From NCBI RefSeq assembly GCF_046736345.1, contig NZ_CP157210.1, forward strand, positions 1,178,001 to 1,242,000: a DNA stretch of 64,000 bases, in the 5' to 3' direction. Shown here piece by piece: positions 1 to 8,157 of this stretch (positions are counted from its first letter, which is position 1; each line of letters begins with the position of its first letter). The translations under genes were made by a program, and so were the position numbers. Below the pieces are notes generated by a model. The model had not been told where the DNA came from. It did no database searches and saw only the letters and a program-made list of their open reading frames with translations. This stretch comes from Hyphococcus formosus. GTDB lineage: Bacteria; Pseudomonadota; Alphaproteobacteria; Caulobacterales; Parvularculaceae.

Positions 1-840
1 CGAATGGGCAAAAATCTCCCGGCCTTTATCCGTGGGATTTTGCCAACCACCGCCCTCCAGCGTGATCTGGATCTGTCCGGGCAAGGCGTCCCCGGCATAG
101 CTGAGTTGACCGTCATTGCTATCGAGCTTCACGGAAATAAATAGATCCGGCTTTTGAATGGGCTCGGCTTCAAACATCGCGGCCAAAGTTTCGAACCCGA
201 CGCTGGCAATGTGATTAAATTCGTCAACGATCCATTGCGGCGTATTGGGATCGATGACCGCAATAAATTCGCTCGTCTTAATCGGTTTTTGTGGCCCCAA
301 ATACAAAAACGCAGGATGCGCATTAGGGCTTTGCCATGAACGCAATTCCGGCGCAGCGCGCCCTAAGCCAACCACAGCGCCATTGTTTGCTGGAAGTACA
401 TCAAACAAGGTTTTCATTCGCTGCCCGTTCGCCAATTTCGGCCAGAAATGTCCCGTATAAATCAGCTGGCCTTGATCGCCATAAGGCGCAAAGGGCTGAT
501 AATCTTTGTTCAAACGATTTTCATCGGGCCGAGCATGGATTTCAATCTCGTTAAATTGCCTATTGTCGTCGGGTCGGATTATGCCCTTTTGCGAAATAGA
601 AAATCCCTCGGTCGCGACCGACCATAATCTCGCGCGATAATTCTCAGGTAGCGTTGAGAGCAACAGCGCGTGTTGCGGCTGCGCGAACCGATAGCGAACG
701 GACAGCAACCCATCATCCCGCTGCGCGATGGTAACGCGCGCCGATTGGCTCGGCCTGTCCACCGCAACCAAGCCATAGGCCAACCCGCCCAAAAAGAGCG
801 TGGCAAGAACGCCAAAAATGATAAGGCGATGTCCGCCCAT
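1..840 (-). CDS. Membrane-anchored protein of unknown function (3' end outside window)
   Basis: The minus strand is open for all 280 codons from an ATG at 840 to the window edge, with no stop, so this is a gene truncated by the window and not by mutation. The product starts with a short basic stretch and one hydrophobic segment (about residues 5-27, an uncleaved anchor or signal peptide) followed by a soluble region expected on the outer face of the inner membrane. I do not recognise the family. The visible part is rich in beta-type sequence and ends with the residues GREIFAHS at the edge; a metallopeptidase such as M61 is conceivable but unproven. It is divergent from ruvX, with 68 bp between the two starts. 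Confidence 0.6.
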   Translation of the reverse strand, partial: MGGHRLIIFGVLATLFLGGLAYGLVAVDRPSQSARVTIAQRDDGLLSVRYRFAQPQHALLLSTLPENYRARLWSVATEGFSISQKGIIRPDDNRQFNEIEIHARPDENRLNKDYQPFAPYGDQGQLIYTGHFWPKLANGQRMKTLFDVLPANNGAVVGLGRAAPELRSWQSPNAHPAFLYLGPQKPIKTSEFIAVIDPNTPQWIVDEFNHIASVGFETLAAMFEAEPIQKPDLFISVKLDSNDGQLSYAGDALPGQIQITLEGGGWQNPTDKGREIFAHS

Positions 841-908
841 TATGTTTTGCCTTTTTCGACTACAGGCCCTAAGTCGCGCCTTTTAACAAAGGGTGGTACC
901 ATTCAGCC

Positions 909-1370
909 ATGACTGGACAATTAGAACAACAGGCAGATGCCCTTGGCAGCCACGGTGCCCTTTTGGGGCTGGACTTAGGCGATAAGACCATTGGTGTCGC
1001 GGTGTGTGATCCGGCGCGCATGGTGGCAACCCCGGTCGAGACGATTCGGCGGCGGAAATTCACAATTGACGCCACCCGGCTTCAGGAATTAGCCGCTGAG
1101 CGAAATGCGGTTGGTTATATTCTCGGGCTCCCCCTCAATATGGACGGATCAGAGGGCCCGCGGGTCCAATCAACCCGCGCCTTCGCCCGCAATCTTTCAA
1201 ACATCCAGACATTGCCTGTGGCCTTTTGGGACGAGCGCATGTCCACTATGGCGATGGAGCGGGAATTGATCTCGCTCGATACGAGCCGCGCAAAACGCGC
1301 TGAAAAGATCGACGAAATGGCAGCAACCTTTATACTTCAAGGTGCAATTGATCGATTGAGGAGCTTATGA
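909..1370 (+). CDS. ruvX: Putative Holliday junction resolvase RuvX/YqgF
   Basis: RNase H-fold nuclease of the YqgF family, linked in other bacteria to Holliday junction resolution and pre-16S rRNA 5' end processing in the cytoplasm. The 153-residue product has the family signature DLGDKTIG (residues 22-29) carrying the first catalytic aspartate, the GLPLNMDGSEGPR block near residue 90, the FWDERMS block and the C-terminal DEMAATFIL helix. The length is normal for the family. The stop overlaps the next gene by 4 bp, so the two are translationally coupled. Confidence 0.93.
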   Translation: MTGQLEQQADALGSHGALLGLDLGDKTIGVAVCDPARMVATPVETIRRRKFTIDATRLQELAAERNAVGYILGLPLNMDGSEGPRVQSTRAFARNLSNIQTLPVAFWDERMSTMAMERELISLDTSRAKRAEKIDEMAATFILQGAIDRLRSL

Positions 1371-1741
1371 AACCACAAATCCTCCGCCACATCATTATCG
1401 GGCTATTGCTGATTACCGGCGTATTTCACCTGCTGGTTGCAATGTTCAATGGGGCACCGGGCATGGGCGCAGGGTTAGCGGTTTTCGGATTTATCTATTT
1501 CCTCCTCAGCTTTTATGTCCGCAGGGACATTCACGAGAAAAAAGCCTCAAAGAAAAACAAACATCCAGGCAAAAAAGCGGTTGTCGCCGCGGTTCTTGTT
1601 TGCGCACTGGGCCTGACTTTGGGCGGATATCAATATTTGCAAATCGGCGGTCCGCTTGCTCTACCCATGATGTTCCTGATCGACATCGCGATTATAGTCG
1701 CCGGGATCATGTGGTTGCTGAAAACGCGGCCCAGAACGTGA
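1367..1741 (+). CDS. Small polytopic membrane protein, unknown function
   Basis: A 124-residue inner-membrane protein with four predicted hydrophobic segments (about residues 7-29, 33-50, 70-88, 97-118) and a very basic cytoplasmic loop (residues 54-69, mostly Lys) between the second and third. The ATG overlaps the ruvX stop by 4 bp and the gene ends about 40 bp before the preferred pyrB start, so it sits in the ruvX-pyrB-plsY-dprA transcription unit. I recognise no domain and no catalytic motif. Confidence 0.75.
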   Translation: MKPQILRHIIIGLLLITGVFHLLVAMFNGAPGMGAGLAVFGFIYFLLSFYVRRDIHEKKASKKNKHPGKKAVVAAVLVCALGLTLGGYQYLQIGGPLALPMMFLIDIAIIVAGIMWLLKTRPRT

Positions 1742-1780
1742 TTGCCGACTCAACAAACACACACTAATGGTCAGAATTTG

Positions 1781-2740
1781 ATGACAGTAAGTGAACGCCC
1801 TTCCCCGCCTTCCAGCGGATTTTCCGCGCGCCGCCTGATCGCAATTGACGATCTGAGCGATGACGAAATCCATTATATTCTCAATCTGGCCGAATATTAC
1901 GCCGGTTACCTCAAACGCGCGGCACCGCCGCCACGGCGACTGGCCGGCAAAACGCAGATCAATCTCTTCTTCGAAGATTCGACGCGGACCAATCTCTCAT
2001 TCGATCTTGCCGGTAAAAAGCTCGGCGCGGATGTCATAAACGTCCCGGTTTCTGCCTCGTCGGTTCATAAGGGTGAAACACTGGTCGATACGGCGCAGAC
2101 CCTGAGCGCTATGGGCGCGCATGTGATGATCGTCCGCGCAAAAGAAGAAGGCCTGCATAAGACGCTCGATGAAACGCTGGACTGCCCGGTGGTCAATGGC
2201 GGCGCGGGAAAACTCGAACATCCAACACAGGCTCTTTTGGATGCCGCAACGATTTGTTCCGAGTTTGGCACGCTTGAAGGGCTGACAATTGCAATTTGCG
2301 GCGACATAAAACATTCGCGGGTCGCGGGTTCCGATGCACGCTTGTTCCGTCGTTTAGGGGCGCAGGTCCGCTTTGTCGGGCCTGAAAACCTTTTGCCGGA
2401 CAGTAATCAGTTTACAGATATTTCGCGCTTTCACGCTCTCAAAGAGGGGCTTGATAGCGCGGATATCGTCATGGGCCTTCGCATGCAGTTCGAGCGCATG
2501 GAAGGTGATGGCCGCGCCCTAGCGCAAGGCTTTTTCGACGAGTTCGGTCTTACCCAAGAAACCATAAGCTATGCGAAACCCTCTGCGCGGGTCATGCATC
2601 CCGGTCCGATGAATCGCGGCGTCGAGATTGACGGCGCATTAGCCGATGACCCGGAGCGCTCGCTCATTTTACGGCAGGTCTTTTATGGCGTTGCCACGCG
2701 CATGGCGTGCCTTGATGCGCTCATAACCAAGGGGATCTAA
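1781..2740 (+). CDS. pyrB: Aspartate carbamoyltransferase catalytic chain
   Basis: Catalyses carbamoyl phosphate + aspartate to carbamoyl aspartate, the first committed step of pyrimidine synthesis. The 319-residue product carries the carbamoyl phosphate motif STRT within FFEDSTRTNLSF (residues 67-70), the HPTQALLDA motif near residue 143 and HPGPMNRGVEI near residue 283, in the usual order and at the usual family length. I chose the ATG at 1781 over an in-frame TTG at 1742, because the TTG would add 13 unmatched residues and overlaps the previous stop. No regulatory chain (pyrI) is adjacent. The stop overlaps the plsY start (TAATG). Dihydroorotase, often encoded next, is absent. Confidence 0.94.
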   Translation: MTVSERPSPPSSGFSARRLIAIDDLSDDEIHYILNLAEYYAGYLKRAAPPPRRLAGKTQINLFFEDSTRTNLSFDLAGKKLGADVINVPVSASSVHKGETLVDTAQTLSAMGAHVMIVRAKEEGLHKTLDETLDCPVVNGGAGKLEHPTQALLDAATICSEFGTLEGLTIAICGDIKHSRVAGSDARLFRRLGAQVRFVGPENLLPDSNQFTDISRFHALKEGLDSADIVMGLRMQFERMEGDGRALAQGFFDEFGLTQETISYAKPSARVMHPGPMNRGVEIDGALADDPERSLILRQVFYGVATRMACLDALITKGI

Positions 2741-3327
2741 TGTCTATCATTCTCCCTGCCCTTATCGGTTATCTTCTCGGCTCTATTCCGTTTGGTCTGG
2801 TCATTACAAAACTGGCGGGACTGGGTGATATCCGCAATGTGGGCTCCGGCAATATTGGCGCAACGAATGTCTTGCGCACGGGCCGAAAAGACCTCGCGCT
2901 TGCGACGCTCCTCCTTGATGGCGGGAAAGGCGCAATTGCGGTTTTCATCGCCCTTGCTCTTGGATGGCGGCCCGAAGTGGCAGGTGCGGCGGCGTTTCTC
3001 GGGCATTGTTTTCCGGTGTGGCTAGGGTTCAAAGGCGGGAAAGGCGTTGCGACCTTTATGGGGACCTTATTCGCCCTTAATCTGATCGCCGGACTATTCG
3101 CTGGTGCGATCTGGCTCAGCGTTGCATTCCTTTTGCGATACTCATCGCTCTCTGCATTGATTGCCGCAGCGGCGATGCCATTCGTTCTTTTTGCCTTAGG
3201 CCTTCCGACCTATGCGATTGCCGCGCTGTTTATGGCGATGCTCATTTATATTCGTCACAAAGAAAATATCGCGCGGCTAATCAGCGGCACGGAGCCAAAG
3301 ATCGGCGCAAAGAAAAGTACTGCGTAA
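2740..3327 (+). CDS. plsY: Glycerol-3-phosphate acyltransferase PlsY
   Basis: Integral inner-membrane enzyme that transfers an acyl group from acyl phosphate to sn-glycerol 3-phosphate, the first step of phosphatidic acid synthesis. The 195-residue protein has about five membrane segments and the three conserved PlsY loops: GSIPFG (residues 13-18), GSGNIGATNVLR (residues 36-47) and the later GFKGGKGVATFMG block (residues 99-111). The start overlaps the pyrB stop by one base; the stop lies one base before the dprA start. Confidence 0.95.
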   Translation: MSIILPALIGYLLGSIPFGLVITKLAGLGDIRNVGSGNIGATNVLRTGRKDLALATLLLDGGKGAIAVFIALALGWRPEVAGAAAFLGHCFPVWLGFKGGKGVATFMGTLFALNLIAGLFAGAIWLSVAFLLRYSSLSALIAAAAMPFVLFALGLPTYAIAALFMAMLIYIRHKENIARLISGTEPKIGAKKSTA

Positions 3328-3328
3328 C

Positions 3329-4447
3329 GTGCTCAGCGAATTTGAAACGCTCGACTGGCTTCAACTGATCCGCACGCCAAATATCGGGCCGGTTACGTTT
3401 CATCGCTTGATCGCCAAATATGGAACCGCGTCCGATGCGCTCGCCGCGCTTCCCGAACTTTCGCGCAAAGCTGGCCGTAAAACCCCATTCAAAGCATCAG
3501 ACCGCGCGGACGCCGAACGGGAATTGAAACGCGCAGACAAACATGGCGTTCGCATTATCGCCGCCTGTGACGAAGATTACCCGCAAGCGCTTAAAGCAAT
3601 CGCTGATCATCCGCCCGTCCTTTATGTTCGTGGTCACGTCTCGCTATTCGAAAAACCCGGTATCGCAATTATCGGCGCACGCAATGCATCAGGCGTAGGG
3701 CGAAAGATTGCGCGCATGTTAGCGACTAACCTCGGCGAGGCTGGCTATACAATTATCTCCGGTCTCGCGCGGGGCATAGACGGTGCTGCTCATGCCGCTT
3801 CGCTTTCGAGCGGCACGATCGCTGTCGTCGCTGGCGGCGTTGATGTCATCTATCCGCCTGAGCATGACACGCTGACAGAAAATATCGCCAGTCAGGGAGC
3901 GGTGATTTCGGAGTGCCGCATGGGCGCGACACCCACGGCGCGAGATTTCCCAAAACGCAACCGCCTGATTTCCGGATTGTCACGCGGCGTTATCGTGGTC
4001 GAAGCGGCTGCGCGATCCGGCACATTGCTGACCGCAAATTTCGCCCTCGATCATGGCCGCGAAGTTTTCGCTGTTCCGGGCTCACCGCTCGACCCGCGAT
4101 GCCAAGGGGCCAACCGTTTAATCCGTGATGGGGCAACTTTGGTCGAAAGCGCCCAAGACGTGATCGATGCCTTGGCGGCCCAAACCGGCGGCATGAACGA
4201 CACCGGCCGAGATCTATTTGATTGGGCTGAGGCGGATGGCCTCGACGAACCTGACCCAGTTGAAATGGTCACGCTGCGCAAGCAACTGCTTGAAATCCTG
4301 AGTTTCACACCCCTTCACCGTGACGAAATCAGACGCGAAGTGGATGCGCCGCCGGGGATCGTCGCGGATATTTTGCTCGACCTCGTGCTGTCTGGCGAAG
4401 CGGCCGAACATCCCGGCGGAAGATTTTCCTTAAATGCAGAAGAATGA
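3329..4447 (+). CDS. dprA: DNA-processing protein DprA
   Basis: Single-stranded DNA binding protein that loads RecA onto incoming DNA during natural transformation. The 372-residue product has an N-terminal helix-hairpin-helix-like segment (residues 7-50), the Rossmann-like core with GARNASGVGR and GLARGIDGAAH (residues 112-160), and a C-terminal winged-helix DML1-like domain (about 313-370). The GTG start is one base after the plsY stop. Presence of dprA alone does not show competence, since the gene is nearly universal in bacteria. Confidence 0.94.
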   Translation: MLSEFETLDWLQLIRTPNIGPVTFHRLIAKYGTASDALAALPELSRKAGRKTPFKASDRADAERELKRADKHGVRIIAACDEDYPQALKAIADHPPVLYVRGHVSLFEKPGIAIIGARNASGVGRKIARMLATNLGEAGYTIISGLARGIDGAAHAASLSSGTIAVVAGGVDVIYPPEHDTLTENIASQGAVISECRMGATPTARDFPKRNRLISGLSRGVIVVEAAARSGTLLTANFALDHGREVFAVPGSPLDPRCQGANRLIRDGATLVESAQDVIDALAAQTGGMNDTGRDLFDWAEADGLDEPDPVEMVTLRKQLLEILSFTPLHRDEIRREVDAPPGIVADILLDLVLSGEAAEHPGGRFSLNAEE

Positions 4448-4712
4448 TTAGAAAGCCGAGAGTGGGCTTTGCCATTGCTCAAATTATAGATCGCAAATTA
4501 GTTATAACCTATTGATATAATGCGATATTTTTGATCATAGCTAGATCAAACCTAAAGGGTGTCACCCGGCGCAAAAGACGCAATAATCGTCGGCCTTTTC
4601 CCCATATTCTGCCATTACGATATTCGCCTTACAGTTGACAGGCCCCCTGCGAGCGCCGCATAGGGCCCGCCAACCATTATTTCCGTTACCTGGTTCCGGG
4701 GACAGTTCCTGC

Positions 4713-7325
4713 ATGCAAGTGGTCATCGTCGAATCGCCATCCAAAGCGAAAACTATCAATAAATATCTGGGGTCGGGCTTTAAGGTCCTCGCCTCTTACG
4801 GGCATATCCGAGACCTTCCGTCAAAAGACGGCTCGGTCAAACCCGATGATGACTTCTCGATGGTCTGGGAATCCGACACCAGTTCCAAAAAGCGGATGAA
4901 CGAAATCGCTGCGGCCGTAAAAGGTGCAGACCGGCTCGTTCTCGCAACTGACCCCGATCGCGAAGGAGAAGCGATCTCGTGGCACCTGCTCGAAGCGTTG
5001 AGCGATAAAAAGGCGCTCAAAGATGTGCGGATTGACCGGGTCGCCTTTAATGCGATTACGAAAACCGCTGTTCAGGAAGCGATGGCACACCCGCGCGAGA
5101 TCGATAGCAATCTCGTGGATGCCTATCTGGCGCGGCGCGCGCTTGACTATCTCGTGGGCTTCACGCTCTCGCCGATCCTTTGGCGCAAATTGCCGGGCTC
5201 TCGCTCGGCCGGTCGTGTGCAATCGGTGGCGCTGCGCATCATCTGTACGCGTGAACTGGAAATCGAAACTTTCGTTCCGCAAGAATATTGGTCGGTTAAG
5301 GCGCAGGCTAAATCAGGCACTTCGGTTCCGTTCGAAGCACGCCTTGTTCTTCATAATGGAGAGAAGGTCCAGAAATTCACCCTCGGCGACGAAGCGGCGG
5401 CAATGGCCGCGAAAGCCGCTGTTGAGAACGGCACATTCAGCGTCGATGCTGTTGAGGCGAAACCGGGCAAGCGCAATCCACCCCCGCCCTTTACGACCTC
5501 TACCCTTCAGCAAGAAGCCGCACGGAAGCTCGGGTTTAATGCCCAGCGCACCATGCGAACGGCGCAGAGCCTATATGAAGGCATCGACATTGGCGGAGAA
5601 ACCACCGGCCTTATCACCTATATGCGTACTGACGGCGTTGATATGGCCTCCGAAGCCGTACAGGACGCGCGGCGCTGTGCTGGGGCGCAGTTCGGTGACA
5701 GCTATGTGCCGTCCTCCCCGCGCATGTACAAATCCAAAGCGAAGAACGCTCAGGAAGCGCACGAATGTATTCGCCCGACCTCCTTCGCCCGCACGCCAGA
5801 AAAGCTGCGCGGATTAAACGATGACGAGTTCAAACTTTACGATCTGATCTGGAAGCGCGCTATCGCCAGCCAGATGGAATCAGCACGCCTCGAAAATACG
5901 ACCATCGACCTTCTCTCTGCGGATAAGAAAACCGGACTACGCGCAACGGGGTCGGTCATTCTGTTTGATGGCTTTCTCGCGCTTTATGAAGAAGGTCAGG
6001 ACGATCAGGAAAACGAAGATGGCGGCGGCGTCCTGCCGAAGCTCACTGTTGGTCAGGGCGCTGACATCAGCAATGTCAATGCGGACCAACATTTCACACA
6101 GCCCCCGCCCCGTTATTCTGAGGCGAGCCTTGTTAAGCGGCTCGAAGAATTGGGCATTGGCCGCCCTTCCACTTATGCTTCCACACTGACGACCTTGCGC
6201 GATCGCGGTTATGTCACCATGGAGCGCAACCGCTTTATCCCGGATTCAAAAGGTCGGATCGTAACGGCATTTCTGGAAAACTATTTCCGCAAATATGTCG
6301 AATATGATTTCACAGCGGATCTTGAGCAAAAGCTTGATGAAATTTCTGCCGGTGAAGCAGACTGGAAAGCGTTTTTGCGGAATTTCTGGTCAGAATTCCA
6401 CGCAACCGTCGAAGGGATCGGCGAGCTTCGCATTACCGAAGTGCTCGATGCCCTGAACGAATCCTTGGGGCCTTTGATCTTCCCGAAAAAAGAAGACGGT
6501 TCCGATCCGCGCGCTTGCCCGAATTGCGACGATGGCCGCCTTTCGTTGAAAACCGGCCGCTTTGGTGCATTCATCGGTTGTTCCAATTACCCTGATTGTA
6601 ATTACACGCGGCAACTAACGGCGCTTGGCGAAGGCGAAGACCCTGCAGAAAATTCAGACCGCGTATTGGGCCAAGACCCCGAAACTGGTCTTGATGTCTG
6701 GCTCAAGGTTGGCCGCTTCGGCCCCTATTTCCAGCTCGGTGAGCCGGAAAAGGGATCAAAGGAAAAACCGAAACGGGCAAGTCTTCCGAAAACATGGAGC
6801 CTTGACGACGCTGATCTTGAAAAGGCGTTGATGATGCTTTCGCTGCCGCGCGAAGTTGGTCCGCATCCAGAAGATGGCCAGATGATCGAAGCTGGTCTTG
6901 GCCGCTATGGCCCCTTTGTCAAACATGGCAAGACATACGCAAATCTCGAAAGCATCGATGAAGTTTTCGAGGTCGGCATCAACCGTGCCGTTACATTGAT
7001 TGCGGAAAAAATTGCCAATCCGCGCGGCCGTAAAGCGGCAGCGCCCCTTAAAGAATTGGGGCCACATCCGGTCACGGGCGAGCCAGTCAACGTCATGAAT
7101 GGCCGTTATGGACCTTATGTCAAACACCAGAAAACCAATGCGACCCTACCGGCCGGCGTCGAGCCAGAGGCAATTACGCTTGATCATGCGGTTGAGCTAA
7201 TCACCGCGAAAGAAAAGAAACCGGCGAAAAAGAAGGCAACGAAGAAGAAAGCCACCAAGAAAAAGGCCACGAAAAAAACAACCAAGAAGGCCACAACAAA
7301 AAAGGCTACGAAATCCGCCGATTAA
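4713..7325 (+). CDS. topA: DNA topoisomerase I
   Basis: Type IA topoisomerase that relaxes negatively supercoiled DNA. I start it at the ATG at 4713 (870 residues), since the Toprim domain begins right after it (VVIVESPSKAK); an in-frame TTG at 4635 would add 26 unmatched residues. The Toprim Asp-rich motif DPDREGEAISW follows, and the catalytic Tyr lies in ITYMRTDG (Tyr about 303). One Cys4 zinc ribbon is present (CPNC near 602, GCSNYPDC near 622); three further ribbon-like repeats (GRFGPYF, GRYGPFV, GRYGPYV) lack cysteines. The protein ends in a roughly 40-residue Lys/Thr/Ala tail resembling histone H1 repeats. A hairpin terminator follows. Confidence 0.97.
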   Translation: MQVVIVESPSKAKTINKYLGSGFKVLASYGHIRDLPSKDGSVKPDDDFSMVWESDTSSKKRMNEIAAAVKGADRLVLATDPDREGEAISWHLLEALSDKKALKDVRIDRVAFNAITKTAVQEAMAHPREIDSNLVDAYLARRALDYLVGFTLSPILWRKLPGSRSAGRVQSVALRIICTRELEIETFVPQEYWSVKAQAKSGTSVPFEARLVLHNGEKVQKFTLGDEAAAMAAKAAVENGTFSVDAVEAKPGKRNPPPPFTTSTLQQEAARKLGFNAQRTMRTAQSLYEGIDIGGETTGLITYMRTDGVDMASEAVQDARRCAGAQFGDSYVPSSPRMYKSKAKNAQEAHECIRPTSFARTPEKLRGLNDDEFKLYDLIWKRAIASQMESARLENTTIDLLSADKKTGLRATGSVILFDGFLALYEEGQDDQENEDGGGVLPKLTVGQGADISNVNADQHFTQPPPRYSEASLVKRLEELGIGRPSTYASTLTTLRDRGYVTMERNRFIPDSKGRIVTAFLENYFRKYVEYDFTADLEQKLDEISAGEADWKAFLRNFWSEFHATVEGIGELRITEVLDALNESLGPLIFPKKEDGSDPRACPNCDDGRLSLKTGRFGAFIGCSNYPDCNYTRQLTALGEGEDPAENSDRVLGQDPETGLDVWLKVGRFGPYFQLGEPEKGSKEKPKRASLPKTWSLDDADLEKALMMLSLPREVGPHPEDGQMIEAGLGRYGPFVKHGKTYANLESIDEVFEVGINRAVTLIAEKIANPRGRKAAAPLKELGPHPVTGEPVNVMNGRYGPYVKHQKTNATLPAGVEPEAITLDHAVELITAKEKKPAKKKATKKKATKKKATKKTTKKATTKKATKSAD
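7207..7322 (+). repeat. Lys/Ala/Thr codon repeat in topA tail
   Basis: In-frame imperfect repeat of about 12-15 bp units rich in A and G, coding for iterated KKAT/KKKAT units at the TopA C terminus. A tract of this kind is prone to length variation by slippage. A similar tail ends rnr. Confidence 0.8.
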
Positions 7326-7356
7326 GAAGCGATGCTTAAATTCATCAACAACATCG

Positions 7357-7383
7357 AATGCCGGGCCGATGCCCGGCATTTTT
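7357..7383 (+). terminator. Rho-independent terminator after topA
   Basis: Perfect 10-bp stem (7357-7366 with 7371-7380), 4-base loop cgat, and a T run beginning in the right arm. It lies 31 bp after the topA stop. Confidence 0.85.
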
Positions 7384-7479
7384 GTATGGGCGGCGCTGGA
7401 TAAAATTTCCGCCGTCTGTTTAACTTCGCCCTAGCCAATTTATGCAAAACCAAATGCATCAGGACAGGACCCGAATTTG

Positions 7480-8064
7480 ATGTTGCGTAACCGAGTAATG
7501 ATGGCATTTGCCGCAGCCGCTTCGCTGAGCGCCTGTGCCACAACTTCAAATTACGCAGGGCCAACTGGCGGAATTGCGCCAAAGCTCGCGCTCTGTTCTG
7601 GCACGTCAATTTCCAATGCACCGCCTATTGATGGTCGGCGGAATATTATTGGCTATGACCCCGTTACCGATATTCGCGGTGTACTGATTTACCGCGCGCC
7701 GGTTTCTAGTTGCGTTTCTTCTGGCTTTGGCCCCCGTCGTGGCGGCGCAGGCAGTTTCCATCATGGCGTGGACCTCTATACCCGCGCACCCAGTGCTGTT
7801 TACGCCGGTGCCGACGGCCGCGTTGAAAGTGTGGGTTCCCTTCGCGGCTATGGCAAAACGATTGTCATCACCCACGCATCTGGCATCAAAACCAGATACG
7901 CCCATCTTTCCGAATATGTTCGCGGCCTTCGGCGCGGTGGCCGCGTAAAACGAGGCGCAGTCATCGGCAGAACAGGTAACACCGGAAACGCAACGGCAGT
8001 TCACCTTCATTATGAAATTATAATTGACGGAAAAACCCACAACCCGTTGATTGTTGGCCGATAG
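7480..8064 (+). CDS. Lipoprotein M23 family peptidoglycan endopeptidase
   Basis: Predicted zinc endopeptidase (LytM/M23) cutting peptidoglycan cross-links, on the periplasmic side. The 194-residue product begins with a lipoprotein signal peptide ending in the lipobox LSAC (Cys near residue 20). The catalytic zinc ligands are present: HHGVD (H-x3-D motif, near residue 91) and HLHYE (the HxH motif, near residue 175). The single compact domain and absence of LysM or coiled coil separate it from NlpD and EnvC types. I use the ATG at 7480, with AGGACAGG about 11 bases upstream, over a TTG one codon earlier. Confidence 0.85.
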   Translation: MLRNRVMMAFAAAASLSACATTSNYAGPTGGIAPKLALCSGTSISNAPPIDGRRNIIGYDPVTDIRGVLIYRAPVSSCVSSGFGPRRGGAGSFHHGVDLYTRAPSAVYAGADGRVESVGSLRGYGKTIVITHASGIKTRYAHLSEYVRGLRRGGRVKRGAVIGRTGNTGNATAVHLHYEIIIDGKTHNPLIVGR

Positions 8065-8157
8065 CGCTCAAATCTATTGCCTCGAATAACGCCCAGTCGC
8101 GCTTTTTGGCAAAGCGTGTTACGGCATAAAGTCGATAGAGTTTAAAAAGGCATTCAG

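Noticed and set aside
1742..1780. TTG start for pyrB
   Set aside because: It overlaps the previous stop, has no ribosome-binding site, and adds 13 residues not seen in the family.
4452..4470. Short hairpin after dprA
   Set aside because: Six-bp arms without a T run; too weak to call a terminator.
4634..4663. TTGACA-based promoter for topA
   Set aside because: The hexamer is good but the -10 (CATAGG) is weak; not listed as a feature.
5023..5817. 264-codon open frame inside topA
   Set aside because: It runs in another frame of topA with no family residues and arginine-rich, low-quality composition; a shadow of the real gene.
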